A DNA stretch of 34,194 nucleotides from an uncultured Oscillospiraceae bacterium (GTDB lineage Bacteria > Bacillota > Clostridia > Oscillospirales > Acutalibacteraceae), in NCBI GenBank assembly GCA_900548085.1, contig URJF01000003.1:1-34194 (forward strand). Reading direction: 5' to 3'. Below the pieces are notes generated by a model. It was not told the origin of the DNA. It made no database searches and saw nothing but the letters and a program-made list of their open reading frames with translations. Positions 17,379 to 25,551 of the stretch are shown in pieces; the first letter of the stretch is position 1; every line of letters begins with the position of its first letter. A program made the position numbers and the translations under genes.

Positions 17379-17386
17379 CAAATAAC

Positions 17387-17429
17387 AAAAATCCCACTGT
17401 TACTTCCAATGAAGAACAGTGGGATTTTT
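17387..17429. terminator. Bidirectional intrinsic terminator
   Basis: A perfect 15-bp stem, AAAAATCCCACTGTT (17387-17401) with AACAGTGGGATTTTT (17415-17429), around a 13-base loop. It closes the dnaA-gyrA-LCP side and also the leftward serS/acyltransferase-remnant transcript. Confidence 0.9.
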
Positions 17430-17432
17430 GTT

Positions 17433-17715
17433 TTATATTTTCAATAATTTTTTTGCTTTATCGGTCAGCGATGTAAGCAGCTTAATATACAGATTGCTCA
17501 GTGGTTTCAACAAATACGTTAGTGGCGCATACGCTGAGGGAGCGCATTACCTCTACTATATAATAGCGGGTTGAAAACATCTGTGCAGTACCCAAAGAGA
17601 ATAACGAAATGTGAGATACTATTATAAGCGGCATAGACAATATGCGTAAAAGCTCTATATTTGACTGTCTGCTGACAATTTTGTTTTTTGCCGTCTGTAT
17701 CAAGCAAGTAATCAC
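17433..17715 (-). pseudogene. Remnant of an acyltransferase-3 (OatA-like) membrane protein: both ends kept, middle deleted
   Basis: Reading leftward from a GTG at 17715, the frame gives SRQSNIELLRILSMPLIIVS, then MRSLSVCATNVFV. This is the typical start of the acyltransferase-3 family (first membrane helix and the beginning of the second). At about 17510 the frame breaks. The next frame gives LKPLSNLYIKLLTSLTDKAK and stops at 17433, which looks like the basic C-terminal tail of such proteins. Normal members have about 330-380 residues, so the central catalytic helices are missing. The gene follows serS by 14 bases on the same strand. Recognition of the N-terminal part is firm; the C-terminal part is inferred. 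Confidence 0.72.
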
Positions 17716-17729
17716 CTTATTTACAAAAA

Positions 17730-19019
17730 TTATTTATGCTTTGGTACAATTTTGTCTGCGCCGCCCATGTACATACGGAGAGCCTCAGGAATCTTGACTG
17801 TGCCGTCTGCCTGAAGATTGTTCTCCAAGAAAGCGATAAGCATACGAGGCGGAGCAACAACGGTGTTGTTAAGTGTGTGAGCGAGATAATTTCCGTTTTC
17901 GCCCTTGATACGAATTTTAAGACGGCGAGCCTGTGCGTCTGTAAGGTTAGAGCAGGAGCCTACCTCAAAATATTTCTTTTGTCTCGGGGACCAAGCCTCT
18001 ACATCCACAGACTTAACCTTAAGGTCGGCGAGGTCGCCTGAGCAGCACTCGAGAGTACGAACAGGAATATCGAGTGTGCGGAAAAGGTCAACGGTGTTCT
18101 GCCACAGTTTGTCAAACCAAATGCGACTTTCCTCCGGCTTGCAGACAACAACCATTTCTTGCTTTTCAAACTGATGAATACGATAAACGCCTCTTTCTTC
18201 AATACCGTGAGCGCCCTTTTCTTTTCTGAAACAAGGGGAATAAGAGGTGAGTGTGAGCGGGAGCTTTTCCTCAGGTGTAATGGTGTCAATAAACTTGCCT
18301 ATCATAGAGTGCTCAGAGGTACCGATGAGATAGAGATCCTCACCCTCAATCTTGTACATCATAGCATCCATTTCTTCAAAGCTCATAACACCGTTTACTA
18401 CAGATGATCTAATCATAAACGGGGGAACAACATAGGTAAAGCCTCTGTTAATCATAAAGTCACGGGCATAGCTGATAACTGCGCTGTGCAGACGAGCAAT
18501 GTCGCCCATAAGATAATAAAAGCCGTTGCCTGCCACTCTGCCTGCAGCCTCAAGGTCGATACCGTCAAAGGTTTCCATTATATCTGTGTGATAAGGAATT
18601 TCGTAATCGGGCACTACCGGCTCGCCGTAGCGCTGTACCTCTACATTTTCGCTGTCATCCTTGCCGATTGGCACGCTGTCGTCGATAATGTTCGGTATCA
18701 TCATCATACGCTTTGTTACTTCTTCGCCAAGCTCTGTTTCACGCTTTGCAAGCTCATCGAGTTCCTTTGCATTGGCAGTAACCTGCTCTTTGAGAGCCAT
18801 TCCTTCTTCTCTCTTGCCTTGGGACATAAGGGCACCGATTTCTTTGGAGATTTTGTTGCGGTGTGCACGGAGAGTGTCAGCCTTTGCTACTACTTCTCTG
18901 CGCTCCTCGTCCAAAGCGATAACTTCGTCAACGAGATGAAGCTTGTGGTCCTGAAATTTCTTTTTGATGTTCTCTTTTACTACATCCGGATTTTCTCTTA
19001 CAAATTTAATATCTAACAT
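17730..19019 (-). CDS. serS: Seryl-tRNA synthetase
   Basis: A 429-residue class II synthetase charging tRNA-Ser (and tRNA-Sec where present). The N-terminal coiled-coil arm covers about residues 25-105. Motif 2 is CFRKEKGAHGIEERGVYRIHQFEK (263-286). Motif 3 reads HTLNNTVVAPPRMLIAFLEN (381-400), keeping the key arginine (Arg392) but with VVAPP where most bacterial enzymes have a GS(G/A)LAVG stretch. An AAGGAG site precedes the ATG at 19019. It lies 10 bases after parB and appears to be co-transcribed with the par genes. Confidence 0.96.
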   Translation of the reverse strand: MLDIKFVRENPDVVKENIKKKFQDHKLHLVDEVIALDEERREVVAKADTLRAHRNKISKEIGALMSQGKREEGMALKEQVTANAKELDELAKRETELGEEVTKRMMMIPNIIDDSVPIGKDDSENVEVQRYGEPVVPDYEIPYHTDIMETFDGIDLEAAGRVAGNGFYYLMGDIARLHSAVISYARDFMINRGFTYVVPPFMIRSSVVNGVMSFEEMDAMMYKIEGEDLYLIGTSEHSMIGKFIDTITPEEKLPLTLTSYSPCFRKEKGAHGIEERGVYRIHQFEKQEMVVVCKPEESRIWFDKLWQNTVDLFRTLDIPVRTLECCSGDLADLKVKSVDVEAWSPRQKKYFEVGSCSNLTDAQARRLKIRIKGENGNYLAHTLNNTVVAPPRMLIAFLENNLQADGTVKIPEALRMYMGGADKIVPKHK

Positions 19020-19029
19020 TTTTTGCTCC

Positions 19030-19875
19030 TTATTTACCTATAATATTTGCTATATTTTTTAAGTCATCGGCAGAATAGAACTCTATCTCCAGCGTTCCCT
19101 TGCTGCGACCGTTATATACTTTTACTTTTCTTCCCAAAGCCTCGGTCAGAGAAAGCTCAACCTCATCATAGATTGAGTCTCTGCGACGGGGAGCATTTTT
19201 TGTTTCGGTGGTTTTTGGGCGTTTTGCGAGCTTTTCTACATCTCTGACTGTCAGTTTGTCAGAAACAATTTTTGCCGCAACCTCCTGCATAAGTGCCTGA
19301 CTGTCAAAGGACAGAAGCGCTCTTGCGTGACCTGCACTGATTTCGCCCTTTTTGGTCATTTCTCTGACATCTTCGGGCAGCTTTAGCAGTCTGAGTGCAT
19401 TGGTGATTGCCGGTCGGGATTTGCCTACCGAGGTAGCTACCTCCTCTTGAGTAAAGCCGCACTTGTCAATAAGTGTTTGAAGTCCCTCTGCCTCTTCGAT
19501 AGGGTTAAGGTCCTCTCGCTGTAGGTTCTCGATGATCGCAATTTCCATTGCTTCGGTATCGGTTAGTTCTTTGATTATAACCGGTACTTCTTTTAGCTCT
19601 GCCAAGCGGCTCGCTCTCCATCTGCGCTCGCCTGCCACAAGCTGATATGCTCCGTTTGGCAGAGGACGAACGAGAAGCGGCTGTAACACGCCGTGCTGAC
19701 GGATTGAGTCAGCCAATTCTTCTAATGCCGTCTGGTCAAATGTTTTTCTCGGCTGTTCTTTGTTGGGGATAATTTCGTTAATGTTGAGAGTGCTGGTGGA
19801 CACCATGTCATCCACATTGTTCTCAAGCATCAGTGCGCCTAATCCCTTGCCGAGTCCTGACGCTTTTTTTGCCAT
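19030..19875 (-). CDS. parB: Chromosome-partitioning protein ParB (Spo0J)
   Basis: A 281-residue CTP-dependent clamp that loads at parS and spreads along DNA. The N-terminal GLGKGLGALM is the ParA-contacting segment. The CTP-binding core has GERRWRAS (residues 82-89) and ENLQREDLNPIEEA (116-129), followed by the parS-reading helix-turn-helix at about 142-165 and a C-terminal dimerisation domain. Two parS sites stand upstream of parA in the same transcript. Unusually, a 404-codon membrane gene separates it from parA. Confidence 0.97.
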   Translation of the reverse strand: MAKKASGLGKGLGALMLENNVDDMVSTSTLNINEIIPNKEQPRKTFDQTALEELADSIRQHGVLQPLLVRPLPNGAYQLVAGERRWRASRLAELKEVPVIIKELTDTEAMEIAIIENLQREDLNPIEEAEGLQTLIDKCGFTQEEVATSVGKSRPAITNALRLLKLPEDVREMTKKGEISAGHARALLSFDSQALMQEVAAKIVSDKLTVRDVEKLAKRPKTTETKNAPRRRDSIYDEVELSLTEALGRKVKVYNGRSKGTLEIEFYSADDLKNIANIIGK

Positions 19876-19884
19876 ATTTTCCTC

Positions 19885-21099
19885 CTATTTGTTTTCGGGC
19901 TCTGTGCGGTACAGCATTGTGCCGGTGCACACACCCATAGATATGTATTTAATTATTATAAACAGATAAGCAATCGAGCGTGCCGGATTGTCCAGCAGCT
20001 GGCTTGCCCCGCCTGCTATTACTGTACCTCCCATAATCATACAGTATATTACACAAAAGACAAGAGACAGTGTTCGGATTTCTTTTGTACAGCGTCCTAA
20101 GTTCACTGTTATGAACGACGCTATTGTTATTATTATGGTTGGTGCGGCAGCCAAAATATATACTGATATGGTTGCCAAGGACTCAAATCCCTCACCTACT
20201 CCATCCAAATCTTCGGTGAAAGCGCAGAGTGCAAAGAATTGGTGCAGTAAAAAGTAGACAACAAATATGTTACCGCATTTCATGCTGAATTTATGCTGCT
20301 TTTTTAATGTGAGTGTAACGGCATATATCGCAGTTTCTGCTATGGTTATTGCAATAAAAAACAATCCTGTTGAGCTTGATTTTATATATATTCCACCAAT
20401 ATTATAATCTGTGTAAACATTACAGCATGTTAGCACCAGTGCGGCAACTGCTATTTGGCTGCAAACAGAAAAAATTGCAGAAAGTAAGGTAGAATTCAGC
20501 CTCTTTAAGATTTTTATTTTCTCTGATTGTTCCTGTGGAACATAATTGTACAGCGATAACAAAAGTCCTGCCGCTAATACAAGCCATTCACGCTCATCCT
20601 GTGTGTTGTTAGGCATCATACTTCTGTCAAAATGCACATAACTTGGTAGTTGTGCCTTTATTGTCTCTATGAATATATAGTTTTCGGCAACGCTAAGAAT
20701 TACAGCAGCTGTTGCTGTGCCGAAAAATGCGGGATATTTCTTTGGCTTAAGCAAACAAATTACACCTGTTGTCACTATCAATACAGACTTAATAAGCAAT
20801 ATCCATATTACTGCTTTGTTCAGAGCAGAATTAGCGAGAGCCCAATATCCTCCAATGACTAAATCAAACAAACCTAATAGCAAAAATGCACTGCCGATAA
20901 ATCGGTGCTTGTTCTTTTTTACGAACACGCCGGCTATTATTATCACTATCGCCATAATGCAGCCTGCACTCAATACAAGCGTTGAATACGCCATAGCTTT
21001 GTTTGAGCACTTCACTATCAAGTTAAATATGTACACGATAGCCATAAACAGCGTGGCAATTTGCGTTACCAAATGGATTTTCTGCTTTTTGTCAGTCAT
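19885..21099 (-). CDS. Polytopic membrane protein of unknown function lying between parA and parB
   Basis: A 404-residue, highly hydrophobic protein with roughly eleven membrane segments and short basic loops. The N-terminus (MTDKKQKIHLVTQ) is cytoplasmic-like. Segments lie at about residues 13-30, 36-58, 67-88, 94-114, 119-140, 173-190, 207-228, 245-265, 275-300, 318-340 and 350-400 (the last possibly two). I recognise no family or catalytic motif; it could be a transporter-like or sensor protein. It lies 11 bases after parA and 9 bases before parB on the same strand, so it should share the parA promoter. Codon choice looks like that of its neighbours. The gene is intact. Confidence 0.85.
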   Translation of the reverse strand: MTDKKQKIHLVTQIATLFMAIVYIFNLIVKCSNKAMAYSTLVLSAGCIMAIVIIIAGVFVKKNKHRFIGSAFLLLGLFDLVIGGYWALANSALNKAVIWILLIKSVLIVTTGVICLLKPKKYPAFFGTATAAVILSVAENYIFIETIKAQLPSYVHFDRSMMPNNTQDEREWLVLAAGLLLSLYNYVPQEQSEKIKILKRLNSTLLSAIFSVCSQIAVAALVLTCCNVYTDYNIGGIYIKSSSTGLFFIAITIAETAIYAVTLTLKKQHKFSMKCGNIFVVYFLLHQFFALCAFTEDLDGVGEGFESLATISVYILAAAPTIIITIASFITVNLGRCTKEIRTLSLVFCVIYCMIMGGTVIAGGASQLLDNPARSIAYLFIIIKYISMGVCTGTMLYRTEPENK

Positions 21100-21110
21100 A
21101 AAATCACCTA

Positions 21111-21872
21111 TTATTGATTTTTAAGGAATTCGTCAACAAACTTTTTGTATGCAAAAGATGGTTTTGAGTATTTTTCGTAGTATATAACAGGCTTTCCGAA
21201 GCTGGGAGCCTCTGCAATTTTTACAGAACGCGGAATCATAGTGGAATATGCTTTGCCCGGGAAGTATTTGTTCACTTCCCCAATAACCTGTTGGGTTAGC
21301 TTCAGTCGGCTGTCATACATTGTAAACAGTACACCCTCAAGCTCTAAGTGCTCGTTATAATGCTGTCTTATTGTGCGAACTGTAGAAACGAGCTGGCTCA
21401 AGCCCTCCAAAGCGTAGTATTCGCACTGCAACGGGACAATGAGCGTATCTGCTGCTACTAATGCGTTTATGGAAAGGAGTCCTAAGCTCGGCGGACAGTC
21501 GATAATAATGTAGTCATATTCCATAACGAGAATAGCCAAAGCCTTTTTGAGTACGCTGTTGCGGTCTTCACGCTCACTGAGCTCAAGTTCGGCACCTGCC
21601 AAATTCATATTGGCAGGGAGTATATTAAGATTTTTGTAATCGGTTTCTACAGTGATTGCACGGGCGGACACTCCGTCTATGAGCATATCATAGGTTGAGG
21701 CATACACCTCGGACTTGTCTATGCCGACACCTGATGTGCTGTTGCCCTGTGGGTCAACGTCTACCAAAAGAGTCTTTTTGCCCTTTGCTCCGAGAGCAGC
21801 TGCCATATTTACACAAGTGGTAGTTTTGCCTACGCCGCCTTTTTGGTTAAATATTGCGATTGTCTTGCCCAT
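21111..21872 (-). CDS. parA: Chromosome-partitioning ATPase ParA (Soj)
   Basis: A 253-residue deviant-Walker ATPase that acts with ParB in origin segregation and, in Bacillus, in DnaA control. The sequence IFNQKGGVGKTTTCVNMAAA holds the Walker A motif KGGVGKTT (residues 11-18) with its signature lysine. VDVDPQGNSTSGVG and YDYIIIDCPPSLGLLSINAL (Walker B and following) are typical of chromosomal ParA. A GGAGGTG site precedes the ATG. It is the first gene of parA-membrane protein-parB-serS, behind a promoter abutting parS. Confidence 0.97.
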   Translation of the reverse strand: MGKTIAIFNQKGGVGKTTTCVNMAAALGAKGKKTLLVDVDPQGNSTSGVGIDKSEVYASTYDMLIDGVSARAITVETDYKNLNILPANMNLAGAELELSEREDRNSVLKKALAILVMEYDYIIIDCPPSLGLLSINALVAADTLIVPLQCEYYALEGLSQLVSTVRTIRQHYNEHLELEGVLFTMYDSRLKLTQQVIGEVNKYFPGKAYSTMIPRSVKIAEAPSFGKPVIYYEKYSKPSFAYKKFVDEFLKNQ

Positions 21873-21899
21873 TTTTCACCTCCATATATTGTTGAGATT

Positions 21900-21928
21900 A
21901 TTATACAACAAACTAATGTGTCGTTCAA
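21900..21928 (-). promoter_or_regulatory. Promoter of the parA operon
   Basis: On the minus strand, TTGAAC (21928-21923) and TATAAT (21905-21900) are 17 bases apart. The upstream edge of the -35 is one base from a perfect parS site, so ParB loading could affect this promoter. Confidence 0.7.
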
Positions 21929-21929
21929 G

Positions 21930-21945
21930 TGTTTCACGTGAAACA
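21930..21945. other. parS centromere site (perfect consensus)
   Basis: TGTTTCACGTGAAACA is the exact 16-base palindromic ParB loading site. It lies directly upstream of the parA promoter, 58 bases from the parA start. Confidence 0.95.
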
Positions 21946-21966
21946 GTAGTACTTTTTTCTCTTTTG

Positions 21967-21982
21967 CGTTTCACGTGAAACA
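21967..21982. other. parS centromere site (15 of 16 bases)
   Basis: CGTTTCACGTGAAACA differs from the consensus only at the first base. It lies 37 bases from the perfect site, so the centres are about three and a half helical turns apart. Confidence 0.92.
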
Positions 21983-21994
21983 TATACAAAAATA

Positions 21995-22030
21995 CGCAAA
22001 GCGGACGAGCCGTAGCCCATCCGCTTCGCG
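21995..22030 (-). terminator. Terminator downstream of the noc-like gene
   Basis: CGCAAAGCGGA (21995-22005) pairs with TCCGCTTCGCG (22020-22030), 10 of 11 positions; read leftward it is followed by TATTTTTG. It separates noc from the parS/parA region. Confidence 0.72.
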
Positions 22031-22070
22031 TGATGAAAAGAGGAGAATATGTTTAAAACGGTTTCCCGCT

Positions 22071-22889
22071 TTAAGCCTTTTTTGCGGTCAAAACCTTTAG
22101 TGGAGTGGCAGTTTGTGCCGTCTTAGGTATTTTGACTCTGAATTCGATGTACTCGTCGGTCTCGGTTTTGTCCGATATTGCATCAATGCCGGAGGCTTTC
22201 ATAGTTTCGATAGCCTTGTTGACCGTGTTTATAAAAATTCGTACATCTTTGTAGACGATTGCGTTGCCTCGCCTTACCTTTGGGGTGTTGTCTGTGAGAG
22301 ATGCGATAAAACGCTCTGTTTGCTCAACATTCAATTCTTTTTCGGTAATGATTTTAAGTGCAGCCCAAATGTCTTTTTCGGTCTGAAGTGCAAGCAATGC
22401 TCTTGCGTGTCTTTCGCTTAGATTGTGTGCTTCAATAAAATACCGAACATCCGGGGGCAATTTGAGCAGTCGCACCTTGTTGGATAGTGCAGACTGACTT
22501 TTGCCAAGTCGCTGTGCTATTTCTGTTTGAGTTAAGCCAAAGTGATTCATTAGCTGACCTACTGCTGTTGCTTCTTCAAAAAAGGTCAGGTCGGAGCGCT
22601 GAACATTCTCGAGAATGGAGAGTATCGCACTCTGCTGAGAGGAGCAATCCAGTTCAATGCAGGGAACTGTAGGCATTTTTGCGAGTATTGCCGCCCTAAG
22701 TCGTCGCTCACCGGCGATTACTTCAAAATATTCCGAATTATTTATTCGCCTAATCAACAGCGGCTGCAAAATTCCGTTTTCCTTTATTGAGTCGGCAAGG
22801 GACAGCATATCCTCACTGTCGAACTGATGACGAGGCTGATACGGATTCGGTAAAAGTCTCTCGGTAGGAATTTGGCATATATCGTTCAT
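22071..22889 (-). CDS. noc: Noc-like ParB-family protein (nucleoid occlusion type)
   Basis: A 272-residue second ParB paralogue. It has the CTP-binding motif GERRLRA (residues 60-66), ENVQRSDLTFFEEA (94-107), the helix-turn-helix LTQTEIAQRLGKSQSALSNK and KVRLLKLPPDVRYF, typical of Noc. In Bacillus, Noc blocks FtsZ assembly over the nucleoid and lies between rsmG and parA, as here. Noc normally starts with an amphipathic membrane-binding helix of about 10-20 residues before the core. This protein starts MNDICQIPTERLLPNPYQPR, so that helix appears missing. It also lacks the GLGKGLGAL ParA-contact segment of true ParB. It may therefore be a Noc variant with altered membrane use. Confidence 0.85.
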   Translation of the reverse strand: MNDICQIPTERLLPNPYQPRHQFDSEDMLSLADSIKENGILQPLLIRRINNSEYFEVIAGERRLRAAILAKMPTVPCIELDCSSQQSAILSILENVQRSDLTFFEEATAVGQLMNHFGLTQTEIAQRLGKSQSALSNKVRLLKLPPDVRYFIEAHNLSERHARALLALQTEKDIWAALKIITEKELNVEQTERFIASLTDNTPKVRRGNAIVYKDVRIFINTVNKAIETMKASGIDAISDKTETDEYIEFRVKIPKTAQTATPLKVLTAKKA

Positions 22890-22938
22890 CTGTTTTCCCT
22901 CCGTGAGTTAATAGTACCACAGCGGCGGCAAAAAGAAA

Positions 22939-22963
22939 AGAACTTGTCATCGGGACAAGCTCT
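22939..22963 (-). terminator. Terminator after rsmG
   Basis: AGAACTTGTC (22939-22948) pairs with GACAAGCTCT (22954-22963), 9 of 10 positions plus a G-U possibility, around a 5-base loop. Read leftward it is followed by a TTTTCTTTTT tract. It sits between rsmG and noc and probably ends the rpmH-to-rsmG transcript. Confidence 0.72.
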
Positions 22964-22987
22964 TGTGTTTCGACTGTAAATTACGCT

Positions 22988-23692
22988 TTACAGAGGATTA
23001 GAGGATATTTTTTTGTTTTTTCTCGGATATTTTGTCGGAGTGTGCGAAATCTTTTTGGCAAGAATTATATTTCTGCCGTCACCGTTCGGGAGATTATAGG
23101 AATATCTCTCTCTGATTTCTCCGCCAAGGGTGGCTACGGCGTTGTCTGATGTGACAGAATCATCTTCGCTGCCCTTCATAGCGGCGAAAGCACCGCCGAC
23201 CTTAGCAAATGGGAGGCAGTATTCCGACAATATATTCATAGGCGCAACGGCACGGGCTGTTACTATATCGAATGTTTCACGCAAACTGTCATCATTGCCT
23301 AAATCCTCGGCTCTGCCGTGGATAAGAGTCGCATTCACACCGCAGGCATCTAAAACAGTCTGCAAAAAGTTGAGTCGCTTTTGCAATGCGTCAATCAGCA
23401 CAACATCAGCCTCGGGATGTAGTATCAGCAGGGGAAGTCCGGGAAATCCGGCGCCGGTTCCGACATCTGCAATTCGGGTGTTTTCACCGATAGTTATGTA
23501 TTTGTCCAAAATAATGCTGTCTACAAAGTGCTTTGTAACGATTTCATCGGGCTCGGTGATACCGGTCAGGTTCATTACCTTGTTGGTTTCCACAAGAATT
23601 TCGGCGTATGTGTCGAAACGCTCCGTCATAGCGTCGTCTATATCTATTCCATATAAGCTCGCTTGCTTTTTCAGTAAGTTTTTGTTTATCAT
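22988..23692 (-). CDS. rsmG: 16S rRNA (guanine527-N7)-methyltransferase
   Basis: A 234-residue SAM-dependent methyltransferase that modifies G527 of 16S rRNA; loss gives low-level streptomycin resistance in other bacteria. The SAM-binding motif is VGTGAGFPG (residues 77-85), preceded by KHFVDSI, and TARAVAPMNILSEYCLP follows. The C-terminus TPTKYPRKNKK matches the conserved end of the family. It overlaps mnmG by 4 bases (ATGA junction). Confidence 0.96.
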   Translation of the reverse strand: MINKNLLKKQASLYGIDIDDAMTERFDTYAEILVETNKVMNLTGITEPDEIVTKHFVDSIILDKYITIGENTRIADVGTGAGFPGLPLLILHPEADVVLIDALQKRLNFLQTVLDACGVNATLIHGRAEDLGNDDSLRETFDIVTARAVAPMNILSEYCLPFAKVGGAFAAMKGSEDDSVTSDNAVATLGGEIRERYSYNLPNGDGRNIILAKKISHTPTKYPRKNKKISSNPL

Positions 23693-25551
23693 AAACTCTC
23701 CAAAATTATATTCAGTGCTGTTATGTCAGCCGGATTAACACCGCTGATTCTGCCTGCCTGTCCGAGATTTTCCGGGCGCACCTTAGATAACTTTTCAACT
23801 GCCTCCAGGCGTAAGCCTTTTAGTTTTGTATAATCTATATCGTCGGGTATCTTTTTTGCTTCTATTCGGCGCATTTCTTTTATCTGCGCCTCCTGCTTTT
23901 TGATATAACCCTCATATTTTATGCTGATTTCTACCTGCTCAAATACTTCGTATGGCAGGTTTGGGCGTTCTTTGTCTACAGGTGCAAGGTCTGCGTAGGT
24001 GATTTGTGGTCTGCGTAGCAGCTCAATCATCTTGCATCCGGTTTTAAGCGGGGCAGTTCCTCGAGAAACAAGGATGTTTTGGAGCTCATCGCTGAGAGGA
24101 ACGGAAAGGTTCCTCACTCTGCGCATTTCCTCCTTGATTTGCTCCTGTTTTTTGCAAAATGCGGCATATCTTTCGTTGCTGATGAGTCCGATTTTGTGAC
24201 CGATAGGAGTCAGACGAATATCTGCGTTGTCCTGACGGAGCACAAGGCGGTATTCACTGCGTGATGTCATCATTCTGTAGGGGTCTGTGCAGCCTTTTGT
24301 GATAAGGTCGTCAATCAGCGTGCCGATATACGAGCCTCCTCGATCAAGAATCATAGGCTCTCTGCCAAGCACTTTAAGTGCGGCATTGATTCCTGCCACT
24401 AATCCCTGCGCCGCCGCTTCCTCGTATCCGCTGGAGCCGTTGAACTGACCGGCACCGTACAGTCCCGATATGTCATTGAACTCTAAAGTTGCTTTCAGCG
24501 CTGTAGGATCTACACAGTCGTACTCGATGGCATAAGCAGTACGCATAACCTGTGCGTGCTCAAGTCCGGGTATAGTGTGGATAAATGCAAGCTGTACATC
24601 CTCCGGCAAAGAGGAGGATAATCCCTGAAGATACATTTCCTCCGTGTTCAGTCCGCAAGGCTCAATAAAGAGCTGATGGCGTTCTTTGTCGCCAAAACGA
24701 ACTATTTTGTCCTCAAAGCTCGGGCAATATCGTGGACCTTTTCCCTCGATTCTTCCGCTGTACATAGGAGAACGGTGGAGATTGTCCAAAATAATCTGCT
24801 TTGTGGCTTGGTTAGTATATGTAATATGGCAGGGAACTTTGTTCACCGGCGGAGTTTTTGTTTCAAAAGAGAAAGGCACGGTATGCTCGTCTCCCTCTTG
24901 CACCTCTAAGTGTGAAAAATCAATGCTCCGTCTGTTAACTCTGGAAGGAGTGCCGGTTTTGAAGCGGCGAAGGGGAAGATTGAGTTTTTTCAGTGAAACA
25001 GCAAGCTCTTTTGCGGGGAACATACCGTCAGGACCTGATTCATAACTGACATCACCGATATAAACTCTGCCGCCTAAAAATGTGCCTGTGGCGATAACAA
25101 CCGCTTTGGCAGAAAAAACAGCCTCCAGTCTGGTTTTTACATACCAGAGGTCATCTTTTTTGTAAATATCGACTATTTCACCTTGACGAATATCAAGATT
25201 TTCCTGGAGTTCGAGCGTATGTTTCATACCGGCGGAGTATTCTCGCCTGTCGATTTGGGCACGGAGAGAGTGCACGGCAGGGCCTTTGCCTAAATTCAGC
25301 ATACGAGACTGCAGACAGTATTTGTCAGCCGCCTTGCCCATTTCTCCTCCGAGAGCGTCTATCTCTCTGACCAAATGTCCTTTTGAAGTGCCGCCGATAG
25401 AAGGATTGCAGGGCATATTGCCCACCCAATCCAGATTGATTGTGAACACGGCGGTGCTTGCACCCAGTCTCGCCGAGGCGAGAGCCGCCTCTATTCCGGC
25501 GTGACCGGCACCGATAACTATTACATCATAATTTTCTGCAAAATATTCCAT
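23689..25551 (-). CDS. mnmG: tRNA uridine 5-carboxymethylaminomethyl modification enzyme MnmG (GidA)
   Basis: A 620-residue FAD protein that, with MnmE, modifies the wobble uridine of several tRNAs. The N-terminal dinucleotide-binding motif is VIGAGHAGIEAALASARLG. MPCNPSIGGTSKGHLVREID and GTLIDDLITKG are family hallmarks, and length is normal. Its ATG directly abuts the mnmE stop with no gap, and its end overlaps rsmG by 4 bases. Confidence 0.98.
   Translation of the reverse strand: MEYFAENYDVIVIGAGHAGIEAALASARLGASTAVFTINLDWVGNMPCNPSIGGTSKGHLVREIDALGGEMGKAADKYCLQSRMLNLGKGPAVHSLRAQIDRREYSAGMKHTLELQENLDIRQGEIVDIYKKDDLWYVKTRLEAVFSAKAVVIATGTFLGGRVYIGDVSYESGPDGMFPAKELAVSLKKLNLPLRRFKTGTPSRVNRRSIDFSHLEVQEGDEHTVPFSFETKTPPVNKVPCHITYTNQATKQIILDNLHRSPMYSGRIEGKGPRYCPSFEDKIVRFGDKERHQLFIEPCGLNTEEMYLQGLSSSLPEDVQLAFIHTIPGLEHAQVMRTAYAIEYDCVDPTALKATLEFNDISGLYGAGQFNGSSGYEEAAAQGLVAGINAALKVLGREPMILDRGGSYIGTLIDDLITKGCTDPYRMMTSRSEYRLVLRQDNADIRLTPIGHKIGLISNERYAAFCKKQEQIKEEMRRVRNLSVPLSDELQNILVSRGTAPLKTGCKMIELLRRPQITYADLAPVDKERPNLPYEVFEQVEISIKYEGYIKKQEAQIKEMRRIEAKKIPDDIDYTKLKGLRLEAVEKLSKVRPENLGQAGRISGVNPADITALNIILESL

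Noticed and set aside
15627..17381. Long minus-strand reading frame (584 codons) opposite the LCP gene
   Set aside because: It is antisense to a well-supported gene, shows no domain, is rich in Phe/Cys/Val as expected of a shadow frame, and has no good ribosome site.
21252..21265. Possible Noc-binding site in parA (TTTGCCCGGGAAGT)
   Set aside because: It matches about 11 of 14 positions of the Bacillus Noc site, lies in coding sequence, and the DNA preference of this Noc variant is unknown.
23273..23288. parS-like sequence inside rsmG (TGTTTCACGCAAACTG)
   Set aside because: Only the left half matches the palindrome; the right half has several mismatches, so it is unlikely to load ParB.
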